Source of the DNA: Paramoeba atlantica
Taxonomy: Eukaryota; Discosea
Reading direction: 5' to 3'
Assembly: GCA_977017575.1 (NCBI GenBank)
Contig: CDRNVI010000062.1
Span: forward strand, 62,001-126,000
Length of the DNA stretch: 64,000 bases
In this document: in pieces, positions 30,530-40,599 of the stretch
How the letters are laid out: each line of letters begins with the position of its first letter
How positions within the stretch are numbered: position 1 is the stretch's first letter
The notes under the pieces: generated by a model
What the model saw: the letters and a program-made list of their open reading frames with translations, nothing else
The model's database searches: none
Told to the model about the DNA's origin: nothing
Program-made: the position numbers and the translations under genes

Positions 30530-30691
30530 ATGAGGCCCACACCACGTTACGTAAAGAAACAAATTGCAGAGCTCTACGACAGCGGTGTGTCTATGAGGTC
30601 CATCTCTGATACAGTAAATTTAAGTATCTCAACAATTTCTATGATATTAAAAAAAGAAAGGCCCAGGTGGACAGTATGCCTGCCCGTATGA
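30530..30691 (+). pseudogene. Tc1/mariner transposase N-terminal fragment (HTH)
   Basis: 53 codons from the ATG at 30530 to TGA. The peptide RYVKKQIAELYDSGVSMRSI followed by LSISTISMILKK is a typical helix-turn-helix of Tc1/mariner transposases. The catalytic part is absent downstream. Could be a relic, or a domesticated short HTH protein; relic is more likely. Confidence 0.55.
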
Positions 30692-30805
30692 AGGCAGTGC
30701 TGAAGGCTCGTGGGGGGAATACTAAATACTAATTTTACGGGCATAATCTCTCTTGGGCGATTACGTTTCATCTATTTTTTGGGACAAGATTTTCTCTATA
30801 ATAGG

Positions 30806-31012
30806 TAGCAAAAAAACCGTTCGAATGCTAAACTTTTTTATATTCATTCTTATTTCTTTGGTAGAACGAACTGAGGCGAACTATCTACGGGTACTATTAG
30901 GTGACACTCATGCCTACACCATTAGCACACATTACCAACGCAACGGTGATATTTAATCAATAGCTCTATACAAAAGAAAAAAAACCGAAACATTCGAACG
31001 GTTTTTTTGCCG
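30806..31012. mobile_element. Small MITE with 20-bp TIRs
   Basis: GCAAAAAAACCGTTCGAATG near 30808 returns inverted at 30991-31010. About 160 bp lie between. Flanking duplication not clear. Confidence 0.6.
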
Positions 31013-31257
31013 ACTGTAGGTTCACCTTTTGTTGCCCTTTTTTCGATGTTGGCATTCACTTATGTCGATTTTTGCATGGTCTTATATCGATGTTTGCATG
31101 CCGATGTGCTAGTCGAGAGAGTTCATGCTAATCGAGCAGCTTCATGAATTCTACTAAGAGTTAAAGTAATTGGGAAAGTCTCAGCTGAGCTGGTAAGTAT
31201 AGAAGTAAGTGAGCTTCTGTTGCTTGCAAAAGATATAGTTTAGAATCTTTGCCAGTT

Positions 31258-31371
31258 TGTTCCAGGATAGTATACCCATGCCGACTTAGTATACCTACTA
31301 GGTATACTAAGTGGCCATGGGACAGGCTACGAGGTATGCTAAGTGGGTATGGATATCCTGGAACATGGTTT
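31258..31371. mobile_element. MITE family C, copy 2 (short)
   Basis: GTTCCAGGATAGTATACCCA at the left and the inverted counterpart ATATCCTGGAAC at the right, with two inward copies of the GGTATACTAAGTGG word. It is a 114-bp version of 18671-18971. Confidence 0.7.
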
Positions 31372-32022
31372 AGTAAAAATTTTAAGTAAAATTCCACTAA
31401 GATACATACTTTTTTTCCTGTATCGGAAAAAAAACAAAAAAACACCTTAAAATTTCACCCAAAAATATAGGTTCAAAAAACATCGGTTTAGAGTATTTTT
31501 CCGTGGTTACGCAGAGAGGTTCCCCTTTTATGCAAAAGAAATTAGTAGAAAAGCTTGCCCATAGCTTTCACGATGTTTGTCCCATTTTTCGATCATGGGT
31601 CTGTAGGTTGAAATCACAAGGGCCTTCAACCGGAATAAACCGCCCACATTGTTGCTCAGTCGGTTAAAAAATGCTTTTTTGGAATTTGAGAGGAAAAAAT
31701 ACGAAAACACGAAAAATTTACATTTTAAAAAATGTTGCACAATAAAAAATTCGGCGCTGTAGTAGTTTGGGTGAGTACCCATCGAAACGAATTTTTAGTT
31801 TTGCGAAAAAATGTACCCATCGAAACGACCTCTTCACATGGTAGTTCGGATGAGTACTGTAAGTTTCTGTGAGTTGCTGTGAGTTATTAATAATATTTTG
31901 ACCCTTTTTTGAATTCAATTTTAAATATTCCTATGCCTTGTAATATTCCTATATCCTCTTAACATTCCTACCAGGAATATTAACCCGAACAGGGGTTAAA
32001 TTTGAAAACTTTGGATGTGTAA
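31372..32022. other. Stretch without a recognised gene
   Basis: AT-rich; GTTTCTGTGAGTTGCTGTGA near 31862 matches words in the elements near 40500 and 56510. Confidence 0.35.
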
Positions 32023-32180
32023 ACCCAGGCTAAAGTGGACGAGGGAGATGCCAATAGTGCAGGTGCGGAAGTTTCCCACAGGAAAACGGTATCTCCCTTA
32101 TGACATGAGAACGTGCAGGGGCATGCAAAGGTGGAAATACCGTTTTCCTGTCGGAAATTGCCGCACCTGCACTGTTGGTA

Positions 32181-33084
32181 CAGTAAACGTCACTATTCTC
32201 AGAATGCTCAGTTGTACGTTGACACAGAAAAAACGGCTTTTTTGTCGTTTTTCGTCACTATTCTCAGAATTGGTCTGTTGAACGTTGACAGGCACTTTTT
32301 TATGAGGTCAAATCCCAATTCTCATTTTTAAAAAAGAAAACGTTTCGCAAGAAACACGTTAGCAGCGGAGCAACTGGCCGCTTTGGGTGCACAAAAATGA
32401 CCCCCAGTGATCTCCAACTATCTCCTCGGTTTACGGAGTCGCCGCTCTATCAGTAGAACACCGCGCAGTCAAACAGCGCCAGTTTTCCTTTTGTGTAATA
32501 GCGTTTTGTTTTCAGAAAAACAAAGTTTCATTACTCGTAGTCACTTAAATCAATGTTGTCTTTTCTTTTTTTGGTCTCACTAAGACATTTGTGTGCCAGT
32601 AATAGACCCCCCCCGCAACAGAGATTGGACGATTTTTCGGCTGACCCTCAGTAACAGAGATTTGGTTCGGGAGGGTGGTTGGAGTGGGGGGGGGGGGTTT
32701 GGGCGGGTGGGGGTCGCTGGGCTGGGTGAGGGTGGTTGCGCGGGAGCGAATGGCGTAGTTGCGGGGTTGTCAGGGCAGAAAATCAACGAACTCGTGAGTA
32801 AAAAAGGTTTTTTCCCACCAAAAAAGCATACCCCCCCAGTAACGGAGATTTGGCCATTCGGGTCCAAACTCTCCAGTGAGTGAAGATGAAGCAGTGAGTT
32901 AATCATTGAGAAAACGAAAGCGCTTTTTTTTCAATTCTCATTTTTGAGTGTAAAATTGAATTGAACGTTGACACATGACAGAAGCTCCATTCTCATTTTT
33001 CAAGGTGCATTCTCATTTTAGCCAGTTGTACGTTGACAGCCCAATTCTCATTTTTAGCGACTCTCAGAATAGTGACGTTTACTG
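32181..33084. mobile_element. Tc1/mariner-like MITE family A, copy 2
   Basis: CAGTAAACGTCACTATTCTC at the left, inverted CAGTAAACGTCACTATTCTG at the right, each beside TA (32179-32180, 33085-33086). It is the reverse of copy 1 over nearly all its length. Confidence 0.88.
32597..32871. mobile_element. MITE family B, copy 2, with decayed ends
   Basis: CCAGTAATAGACCCCCC at the left and CCCCCCCAGTAACGGAGATT near the right match family B. The outer CCGTATA bases are lost, so this is an older copy. Confidence 0.7.
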
Positions 33085-33263
33085 TATCTCCCTAGTCCAC
33101 TTCAGCCTGGGTATAAAATTTGTCCAATGGTCCAATGGGGCTTGGCGATCCCAATCTCCCAAGCTAACACACGTAGTAAGTCAACGAAACAAGACGCTAA
33201 AGAACTAGGGTAAGTCATATCAGAGAGCAATAGAAAATCATGAGAAAATGAGGAGAAGTGTGC

Positions 33264-35798
33264 TCATGAAGTGAGCTTAGTTAAGACACTTTTTAGCACA
33301 TGGGCCATTCCTGCTCTAACGCTTTTTTCCACCATCAGTTGTAGATGCGAACGATACAGAATTCCACTTAACCATAGTGGGGACCCAGGCTCGGTCTTTG
33401 TACTTTCCGTAACAGAAGTTTCATCCTTTTCTCCCCAAGAGAATTCGCCTACCTCTCGAAATTTCTCAGGAAGAGCCTCGTGCGAGAGCTCCAATGAAAT
33501 CCACACAGGACCGGGGGAACAGCAGGAATCAAAATCCTCTTCACCCGGTCCGCACAACAACCTTTCGTCCTGCAAAAGAGTGAGCATTTGCGCCGGTTTC
33601 TGCAAACGTACCACACGACGCTGGTCCGTGTGGGGGGCTACCCAACGAGCTGCCTCAAAGGTAGGACGCCAGGAAAAAGCTTCATAACCTTGGTGCACGT
33701 TTGATTTGTACAATATCCCCCCCTCTGTTTCCGAACGCTCCTTGATAGAGGTAGGTGGCAATTGTTTGTCTACTGTCGTTACCTCCCTTTCGCCAAGCTT
33801 CGTGTTTGTCCCCTCCACTTCTTTTTCTCGCCCTTCTTTTCTTTTTTCATTGATTTGGAACGCACGAACCCCACACATGGTGATCACCTCCTTGGCCCCT
33901 TTATACACCCAGGCATGAAGCATCACATAGGTGCTAAGGGTAAGGCACATCACCCTTTTGGGTTCCGAGGGAGTGTGGTCGGTGCCATGTACGACGAGAC
34001 AAAGCCCCTGTTCGTGTCGTAGTCTCACGGCATCAAGGCCATAGAAATGTTGAAAATAGTGAATCTCGGATTCGGTGAGATCCCGGTACCGTCGGTACCC
34101 ACCCCAGTGACCGTAAGGGGTGGTTTTAAAAACAGAAAGAGGAGTCACGGTGGAAGGAGAAACCGATGGAGTACTATCGGAGCCATTGGACAAACCAAAT
34201 GGGGGACAAGGCTCTGTGTATCTTCTCCTTTTTTCGTTTCGCACTTCAGGAGAGGAAGGAGGGCAGGTTTCGCCCCCCTCCGAAACCTCCTGCGCGTTGC
34301 GCACAAAAAGGGCGAGAAAAAACCCGCCCGTGTTCTGGGTGTGCGGTAACACCCGACCACACATTCTAACCACTTCGTGGTAGCTCGGCGCATTCTTTTC
34401 ACAATCCTCCCATTTGGCGTTTTCATCCTCTTTATCCGCTATTCTATCCTTTCCAGCCTCCTTTGGCACCGCGAATTTCACATGCGGCAGCATTTCCCGC
34501 ACATTGACCAGCCTCACCGATAAAAACGAGCGTTTCACCTCTTGCAACACCTTCCACACCACCTCCTCGTTCTCTACCGGATTCATACTACACGTGCTGT
34601 ACACCAGCACCCCCCTCTCCTGCAGTCTCTCCAGTCCCCTCCTCAAGATCTCTTGCTGTGTTTTTTGTAAATTTTTTCCATACCCTTCCTCCCATCTCGG
34701 GAGCACCGTATTGTCCTTTCGTGTGGTCCCGTCTCCGGAACATGGCACGTCACACAGAATGCTCGAAAATTTGATAAAACATTTTAAAAGAGTAGAATAT
34801 AAAAAAGGAAAACGACGAGCGTCCCCGCGGGTACAAAACACCCACGGGCTCTGGGCTCTTTTGAGTCGAGCCGGGAGAAGCTGTGTCGCCTTGGTGTGGT
34901 CTTTTTCGTTGCACACCAAAACACCCTTTTTTTGAATTCCCAAAAGAGAATCTAAAAAATGAAGGGATTTGGATCCCGGAGAGGCGCAAAGGTCGAGGGA
35001 AAAGGAATAGAGAAAAGAAGCAGGAAGAGAGGGCGTTTTTGTGTTTGGAGAGGAAGGTAGAGGGAAAAGATCGTTTTTTTCGGAGAGCGGATGAAATGCA
35101 GATGTGCTGAAATTCGAATCCTCCCTTTTTACGTCTATCGAAGAAGACACAGATAATGGATGGCTTTTTTCAAGAGGAGAGGAATGTCCGGAAATAAGAT
35201 GATTCGAAGGACTTATTTTTGTACCCATTGGAGAAGGCACCGACGAAACATCCCCTTTTTCAGGGGAAGAATTATCTCCGGAAGTAGGACGCTCCGAATC
35301 ATCTACTTTCGTCTCCATCGAAGTGGGCCCGGACAAACCATAAGTCGATGGCAGCTCCGATAAGGAACGAGTAGCGGAGAGCAGTAAGTTCACTGGTAAC
35401 ATTGAGACGGCCTCCTGAAATGTCAACAGACCGGCACTGTGGAGTGTAGTCACCGTTTCATGGGTGTTGGGTTCGTCAAACTTTGTGTTGCTACAAGAAA
35501 CGGCATGGGAAGGGAAGACACAACAAAGCGGCGTCAGATGGTGCGTCTGGACAAGGATGTGACACACGAGCCAGTGCCAGGGATGGGAGAGGGTCAGACG
35601 AGCGGTCATGGGGAGCGGCTCCGTGAGCATGTGGAGAAAGTTTTCCCACTCGGCAGGAGAGTGGATAAAGTGGTCCAGAACGATTCGGTAGTACGACAGA
35701 AAAGACTCCGAGGGGGCGACCACAGCGATGTTGCGACGGCGTGAAAGACGTTCGTCTCGCTGAGAGGCGTAGAGGGAAGGGGTGCTCTCGGAAGCCAT
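33264..35798 (-). CDS. tRNA cytosine-C5 methyltransferase, Trm4/NSUN2 type
   Basis: 844 residues, ATG at 35798, TGA stop. The order of motifs matches NSUN2: an N-terminal part with WENFLHMLTEPLPMTARLTL, then FQEAVSMLPVNLLL, the SAM-binding LDLCASPGSK (270-277), the catalytic-site motif ILCDVPCSGDGT with Cys353, and YSTCSMNPVENE with the nucleophile Cys403. The C-terminal half (about 560-840) has the NSUN2-style tail with HYFQHFYGLD. It methylates cytosines in tRNA using S-adenosylmethionine, usually in the nucleus. Odd point: residues 150-262, just before the SAM motif, are a Ser/Pro-rich insert of about four imperfect 30-residue repeats (each with a SSPxEK-like core). NSUN2 has only about ten residues there. 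Confidence 0.92.
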   Translation of the reverse strand: MASESTPSLYASQRDERLSRRRNIAVVAPSESFLSYYRIVLDHFIHSPAEWENFLHMLTEPLPMTARLTLSHPWHWLVCHILVQTHHLTPLCCVFPSHAVSCSNTKFDEPNTHETVTTLHSAGLLTFQEAVSMLPVNLLLSATRSLSELPSTYGLSGPTSMETKVDDSERPTSGDNSSPEKGDVSSVPSPMGTKISPSNHLISGHSSPLEKSHPLSVSSSIDVKREDSNFSTSAFHPLSEKNDLFPLPSSPNTKTPSLPASFLYSFSLDLCASPGSKSLHFLDSLLGIQKKGVLVCNEKDHTKATQLLPARLKRAQSPWVFCTRGDARRFPFLYSTLLKCFIKFSSILCDVPCSGDGTTRKDNTVLPRWEEGYGKNLQKTQQEILRRGLERLQERGVLVYSTCSMNPVENEEVVWKVLQEVKRSFLSVRLVNVREMLPHVKFAVPKEAGKDRIADKEDENAKWEDCEKNAPSYHEVVRMCGRVLPHTQNTGGFFLALFVRNAQEVSEGGETCPPSSPEVRNEKRRRYTEPCPPFGLSNGSDSTPSVSPSTVTPLSVFKTTPYGHWGGYRRYRDLTESEIHYFQHFYGLDAVRLRHEQGLCLVVHGTDHTPSEPKRVMCLTLSTYVMLHAWVYKGAKEVITMCGVRAFQINEKRKEGREKEVEGTNTKLGEREVTTVDKQLPPTSIKERSETEGGILYKSNVHQGYEAFSWRPTFEAARWVAPHTDQRRVVRLQKPAQMLTLLQDERLLCGPGEEDFDSCCSPGPVWISLELSHEALPEKFREVGEFSWGEKDETSVTESTKTEPGSPLWLSGILYRSHLQLMVEKSVRAGMAHVLKSVLTKLTS
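35050..35300 (-). repeat. Imperfect 30-codon repeats inside the methyltransferase gene
   Basis: Residues 155-260 of the protein repeat the pattern SG-x-SSP-x-EK ... SVPSP-x-xTK. Examples are SGDNSSPEKGDVSSVPSP and SGHSSPLEKSHPLSVSSS. The reading frame is kept throughout. Confidence 0.75.
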
Positions 35799-36627
35799 TT
35801 TATGGAGATCCCAGAAAGGTTTCTTACGGAGTGTAGTTTGAAACTATTTTTGTAGACTTCAATTTTTTTGAGTGACCCAAGAAATACGAAAATGTAGCTT
35901 TTGTTCTTATCCGCGAAATGATTCCTGCAAAAATATCCGGCAAAAAAGTACCCTAAATTGACCCTTTTTTTGAGAAAAAAAATATTTTTTGTTTTGTTTT
36001 TTACAATTGTTTTTCTTATTTTTGAGTACATACAGGGGTGTCAACTTCCATCTGGGGGGGTCTAAAATTTGTAAAACTTGGCCAAGTTCTTAACTTTTTA
36101 CCAGAGCTTGATCTTTCGCCTTGACGTGGCGCTCTGAATTAACACCCCTTTCGAGCATAAGGCCGAAGGCATGCAGGCCAAGGCCAAAAGTGTCCTTCAA
36201 GGCCCACCTCAAGACCAGTCGGCTAAAGATCCGCGACGCAACCTTTGCGAGGCGGCCCTAGGGAAAACTCCGCCCACCACGCAACTGGTCTGCATGCGGC
36301 AGATTCAGAACGTTCATTCCACAAAGTGGATGAATGCGTGGCCCAACCGGCCGGAATACTACATACGGGACCCGTAGTGCGAGACTGCGGCCCGTCTCCG
36401 GTACTTGGTCGCCCCTACCTCGTAGCCTGAGCTCCAGTGCGTGTGCGGTGCAATCCTCCGCAACGAGGAGTTTCGGGCCCAGAGATTTTTGGATAAGTCA
36501 GCCCTTTGAACAGTTTTTTCGATAAGTACGCCACTTATCCAAAAAATCCCGATTTTGGACCAAAAATGACAGATAACTAAGGGCGGGGTCACGGTATGTC
36601 CGCTCCTGTTGCTGGGAGGGGGGGGGG
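35799..36627. other. Gene-free stretch with a GC-rich block
   Basis: TACAGGGGTGTCAACTTCCA at 36030 looks like a Tc1- or hAT-type element end, without a partner. The block 36110-36480 is GC-rich, contains words like AAGGCCGAAGGC and AAGGCCAAAAG, and has no recognised protein or RNA. Confidence 0.35.
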
Positions 36628-36674
36628 TAGGTATACTAAGTGGGCATGGGTATACGATCCTGGAACATGGTTTA
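36628..36674. repeat. Single end of MITE family C
   Basis: GTATACTAAGTGGGCATGGG then ATCCTGGAACATGG; only this end is present. Confidence 0.6.
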
Positions 36675-36844
36675 TTATTCACTGTTATATAGCGCTTCTT
36701 TCTGGGTACAAACGTGTTTTGGAGAAAGAGACTTTTGTCGAGAATTAAACTTGAGTTGTTGAAAATTCCAAAGGCTTTGAGTCCAAAAAAGATTTTCGCA
36801 TATTTTGGTCAAAGAGTGCAAATTTTGGGAGCCCATCACGGCTG

Positions 36845-36925
36845 CAATAAAGGGCATCTTGCGAAAAAACGTCGTAGAAGGCTAGTAGAGGTCCCAAACT
36901 CTCGAAATACTATAGGGGAAACGCT
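36845..36925. repeat. Dispersed repeat shared with 7455-7530
   Basis: AGAGGTCCCAAACT and ATAGGGGAAACG occur in the same order and spacing in the foldback element at 7057-8187. Confidence 0.6.
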
Positions 36926-37959
36926 TTTGAAATTCACGGTATGCTAATTCTCAAATTAACTCAAACATTTGATTTATTTTACTGGAAACACGACATTTCG
37001 CGTTCCAACAGTCTGCCAAAGATACCGGCCTAAATTATTTGAAAGAAACTAATCTAAGACCTCGAAGTAACTTTAGTGTCCGAAATACAAACGCGTTGCG
37101 CAGCTACGAATTTGGACTTGTCAATTACTATATAACTCTTCGTTCCCGCGCAGCGACAGTCGCAAGCCTCCTTTGAGTAAGCAGCTCGCAATTTAGCGGC
37201 TGCGCTGTAGCCTGGTTCAGCTCAGATGAAACAACTACGTGAAATGGTTTATTCATTCCCGTTCGCTCGAATTCCGAAGGAATTAGTTCGAAAGGTCTTA
37301 CGCCACTCTCTGTGGCCTGATTAGATTATCGTGACCTGGACTATACAAGCAAAAAGGAATAGAAGTAAAAGGGTAAAAAATGATAATCGAGGATAAGTTT
37401 ACAAGGTGCGCAAAGTTTATTTACTGAGATCTGCAAAATACCACAAGATTTAGATCAAACTCACCATACTGATTTTAGTGGGGGTGTCTTATCGTGTCGA
37501 AGGGTTTATACAGTATATTATTACAATGACTGATATACGAAAAGGACTTTCCTGAAACCGCTCGTCTTCTAAAAGCGCATTCAAACCCCCCGAAAATCTA
37601 GGAAAAGGGAGAACGTGCAAATTCATAAATCTAACAAACCAATAAGTAAAACCATAAATGAAGACCATGTTATGTTTTAATCACTCTTACAGATGTACTT
37701 CGTACTTTCCATTATATATTATCGAGCCTAGACATATATTTTCCAAAACGAAATGGAGAGGAATAATTATTACCATATCTTATCGTAGGTAAACTCATTT
37801 TTTGCCCATGATGTCCTTAATTCTCCTTCATATAACGATGTTTGTTTTATTGCATAATGCTAAAGCTACAATGATATGCATTGTACTATTTTTCATAAGA
37901 TTTCCATTTTATCAACTAGGTTGCGAAGAACTATTCGGCCCTCGAATACACCGACACGC
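36926..37959. other. Gene-free spacer
   Basis: No gene recognised. CTCATTTTTTGCCCATGATG at 37796 recurs at 42537-42556 next to a long direct repeat. Confidence 0.4.
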
Positions 37960-38466
37960 TTAATTCTTCTTCTGCACCAGCTTTTCAATGAGTGCGTTAC
38001 CCTTCTTACGGAATTGCGCTGCCTCAACTGAAAGTGCCTTGCGTTGAGCGGCTGACAACTTCTGGTATTTGGCAGATACTTTCTTTGCCGCCGCGCGGAA
38101 ACAAGCCTTAGGTTTCGTGTGGTTTCCCTTCTCCGCCTTGTATATCGATGGTAAGGTACGCTTTAAGAACAAGCCATAAGGACGGTAGCGTGCGCTTTTC
38201 ACTTGTGAGACGAGCGCTTTCTTTTGTTTCATATTCTCAGCAGCAATCTTGCTGAGGGACTGAACTTGAGCAGGAGGCAACCTTTTAAAAGCGGCATGTG
38301 CTCCGGTGAGTTTTTTTGGGCCACCCTTTTTACCTTTGAAAAATTTTGACATAAATACACGCAGCGCACTTGTCGGTGCTGATTTTCCAGCCCATGGCTT
38401 ATTGATAACTTTACGACGAAGCTTTGCGATGTTATTCGCGAGGTTTGGAAGCGCACGAGAAAACAT
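37960..38466 (-). CDS. Two-HMG-box protein 2
   Basis: 168 residues, ATG at 38466. Same layout as copy 1: basic start (FSRALPNLANNIAKLRRK), box 1 (SAPTSALRVFMSKFFKGKKG to ENMKQKKAL) and box 2 (RYRPYGLFLKRTLPSIYKAE to KALSVEAAQFRKKG). Box 1 has one residue more than in the other copies. A Merlin transposon has landed 32 bp upstream of the start, cutting the gene off from its original 5' region. Inferred mitochondrial DNA packaging. Confidence 0.78.
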   Translation of the reverse strand: MFSRALPNLANNIAKLRRKVINKPWAGKSAPTSALRVFMSKFFKGKKGGPKKLTGAHAAFKRLPPAQVQSLSKIAAENMKQKKALVSQVKSARYRPYGLFLKRTLPSIYKAEKGNHTKPKACFRAAAKKVSAKYQKLSAAQRKALSVEAAQFRKKGNALIEKLVQKKN

Positions 38467-38498
38467 TATAAGTAGAAAGACAGGGAAAAAGATAATCT

Positions 38499-40064
38499 GG
38501 GTAATATGCAGTCAAACTTTACCCTAAATTTCATTTTTTTTTACTTTTTTTTGTCAAAAAAATATGTGTGATTAATTATTTACTTGATAGTTTTGAGTCA
38601 TTTTCACCCACTTTTAAGCTTTGTTTACGTCTTAAACCATTGAATGGACTGCTCAGGGTGTAGAACTTTTGCATGCTTGACGCTAGTTACGTCAATTTTG
38701 CAAATAACGTCAGAGAATGTTGTTTCCTGGCTAGTAAATCACTCTTTCGGGGCTTATACACAGTGTCTTCGCTGCAAAGAGAAACCAAGAAGCGATCAAT
38801 GCTTCAAAAAACTCGAAGACGGTTCGAAGTGCCGCCTAAAAATTCCGAAATTTGGCCCCTTTTTTCCTTTAAACTGTCGAATTGTTGATAAATTTCGATG
38901 TTGGCTGCTTCTAGCGCAAGGTAACCTGCCCTTGAACGCAGCTTTGCAAGCGCTCAGGTCTCTTCGTTCAGTTCTTACAGACCTAAGTGAAATTGAACGC
39001 ATATTCAGCATTCCCCGTTCCCCGCACATGCTCATGAAGTACGTTATGGTGGATGAGACATACATTGGGAAACGCCTGCACCATCGCGGGAGACAAGTCC
39101 GCAAACAAAAGTTCTGGTTTATGACGGCTACAGAGGTTGATCCAAACACCGGGAAATCATTGCAAACATACTGGGAGGCAACGGTTCGCTGAATGAGAGA
39201 GGTTTGCCACAGGTTTGTCCGATCAGTCATAGAAAATCGAAATGCCATGGTAATTACTGATGAGTGGGCTGCATATCGTGGAATCGATGCCTTTTGCCGA
39301 CATTACACTATTTGCCACGCTGATGCATTCTCGCGAGAGCACTCCCCGCACGTCAACATTCATATCAACAACGCAGAGTCTGCCCATGCCAGTGTAAAGG
39401 GTTACTGCAAGCGTTTTTTTCACAAATGGGGCAGAAGTTTGGAAAGCTGTCAGGCACGAGCGCATTTAATTTGCACGGTCTTCTTCAAGGCGGAAGCTAA
39501 AAAGCGTTTTCAGAACCTTATGACTGTTATGGCGAGATACTCCTCTGACAATAGCGCGGTATACGGAGATCAGTCAAATGAAGAAGATGCGGAAGTTTCC
39601 AGTGACTCTAGTGAGGACCTTCAGGAAGATTATGAAAGCCCAACCACGCGACTAGGTCGAGCGCTCACTGAACATATAAGACTCAAACGCAGATATGGAA
39701 GGTATGAAATGGGATTCCACAAGTATGTGATAAAAAGTGCCACTGACCGCCACTACACTATTTATGTTGGTCCTGGTGGTGCTCGACGCACTTGCCGTGA
39801 CGGACGTCTGGGCAATCGATGTAAGCATATATATTTCATTTTGATGCGGGAACTTGGGGTGGATGAAAACCATTCAGTTCTATTAAAATCGGAATTTTCA
39901 TCAGAAGACCTATCGAATTTGTTGTAGACGAGGCAGAAATTATCGGTAAATCGTCTTATTTATATGCAAATTTGCGTAAAAACAAAAAAGGAACACATAT
40001 GTGATGGAAATATACAGTTTTTAGAAAAAACAAATTTAGGGTACATTTTGACTGCAGTTGACCC
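38499..40064 (+). mobile_element. Merlin/IS1595-type DNA transposon, near complete
   Basis: Inverted ends of about 32 bp: the left GGGTAATATGCAGTCAAACT and the inverted right GGGTCAACTGCAGTCAAAAT both lead into ACCCTAAATTT. The 8-bp word GATAATCT stands directly outside at 38491-38498 and 40065-40072. Eight-base duplications are characteristic of Merlin. It is 1566 bp long and holds one transposase gene. Confidence 0.95.
38644..39927 (+). pseudogene. Merlin/IS1595-type transposase with SWIM finger, one in-frame TGA
   Basis: Two open parts in the same frame (38644-39192 and 39193-39927) are separated by a single TGA. Part 1 has an N-terminal Cys-rich section (CLRCKEK) and the first catalytic D in KYVMVDETYIGKRLH. 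Part 2 has the second D in AMVITDEWAAYRG and the E in NIHINNAESAHASVKGYCKR. The C-terminal 90 residues contain TCRDGRLGNRCKHIYFILMR, a SWIM-type zinc finger like that of Zswim2 proteins, not a usual part of Merlin transposases. With intact ends and a perfect target duplication, the copy looks young. The TGA may be a recent knock-out or a recoding site. Confidence 0.88.
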
Positions 40065-40085
40065 GATAATCTTGTAGGATATAAA

Positions 40086-40463
40086 TTACGTTTACTTTCT
40101 TTTTGCTTTTATGTGGAAAAAAGAGCTCTTAGATGTAGTTTATCGGTAACCCGGGGAACGGTATATTATTCAAATCGGAATTTGAATAATACTGTTACAC
40201 TGCCGACTAATATTATTGAGTTTTTAATTATAGGCAAAGCTATGCAACTTTTAATTAAAAAATCAATAATTTTTGTGCCAATAATTTTTGTAGAAATTTG
40301 TACATATCGACAAACAATAGAAGTTGTTAGTAGAGGGGCGGAAAAACCCAAAATTAGGTCAAAAGTTATATTTGCTCTCAAAAAGATTCAAGAATTTTTA
40401 CGGGGAAGAAAGTTGTTTTTCACCAAAAAATTATTATACCTAGGAGGTACAATGGTGAGTATG
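40086..40463. repeat. Long direct repeat, copy 1
   Basis: Nearly identical to 42550-42927 over about 378 bp, starting at ACGTTTACTTTCTTTTTGC and ending at ACCTAGGAGGTACAAT. Contains CCCGGGGAACGGTATATTAT. Confidence 0.92.
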
Positions 40464-40573
40464 TAGTTAGTATCTGTAGGCATGTGTGTGTTTCTGTAAA
40501 TTTCTGTGAATCGCTGTGAGTCGCTGTGAGTATTTTTTTGCGACGATAAATGGCGATCTAGAGACTCACCAAT
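40464..40573. mobile_element. Small insert with GGTGAGT / ACTCACC ends
   Basis: Interrupts a sequence that is uninterrupted at 42918-42935 (ACAATAGGTGTTCC), so the empty site is visible. Ends GGTGAGT and ACTCACC with AAT on both sides; the inside repeats CGCTGTGAGT. Confidence 0.65.
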
Positions 40574-40599
40574 AGGTGTTCCTATAGTACGGGTAATAA

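Larger units (their letters stand above)
32023..33112. mobile_element. TIR element T2 carrying nested A and B elements
   Basis: The left end ACCCAGGCTAAAGTGGACGA and the right end (inverted ACCCAGGCTGAAGTGGAC) match T1 at 4612. Family A copy 2 (32181-33084) is inserted inside, and that in turn contains family B copy 2, giving three insertion layers. Confidence 0.8.

Noticed and set aside
39190-39192. TGA as a sense codon in this organism
   Set aside because: TGA ends the polymerase, RPA1-like and methyltransferase genes at natural C-termini, so the standard code holds.
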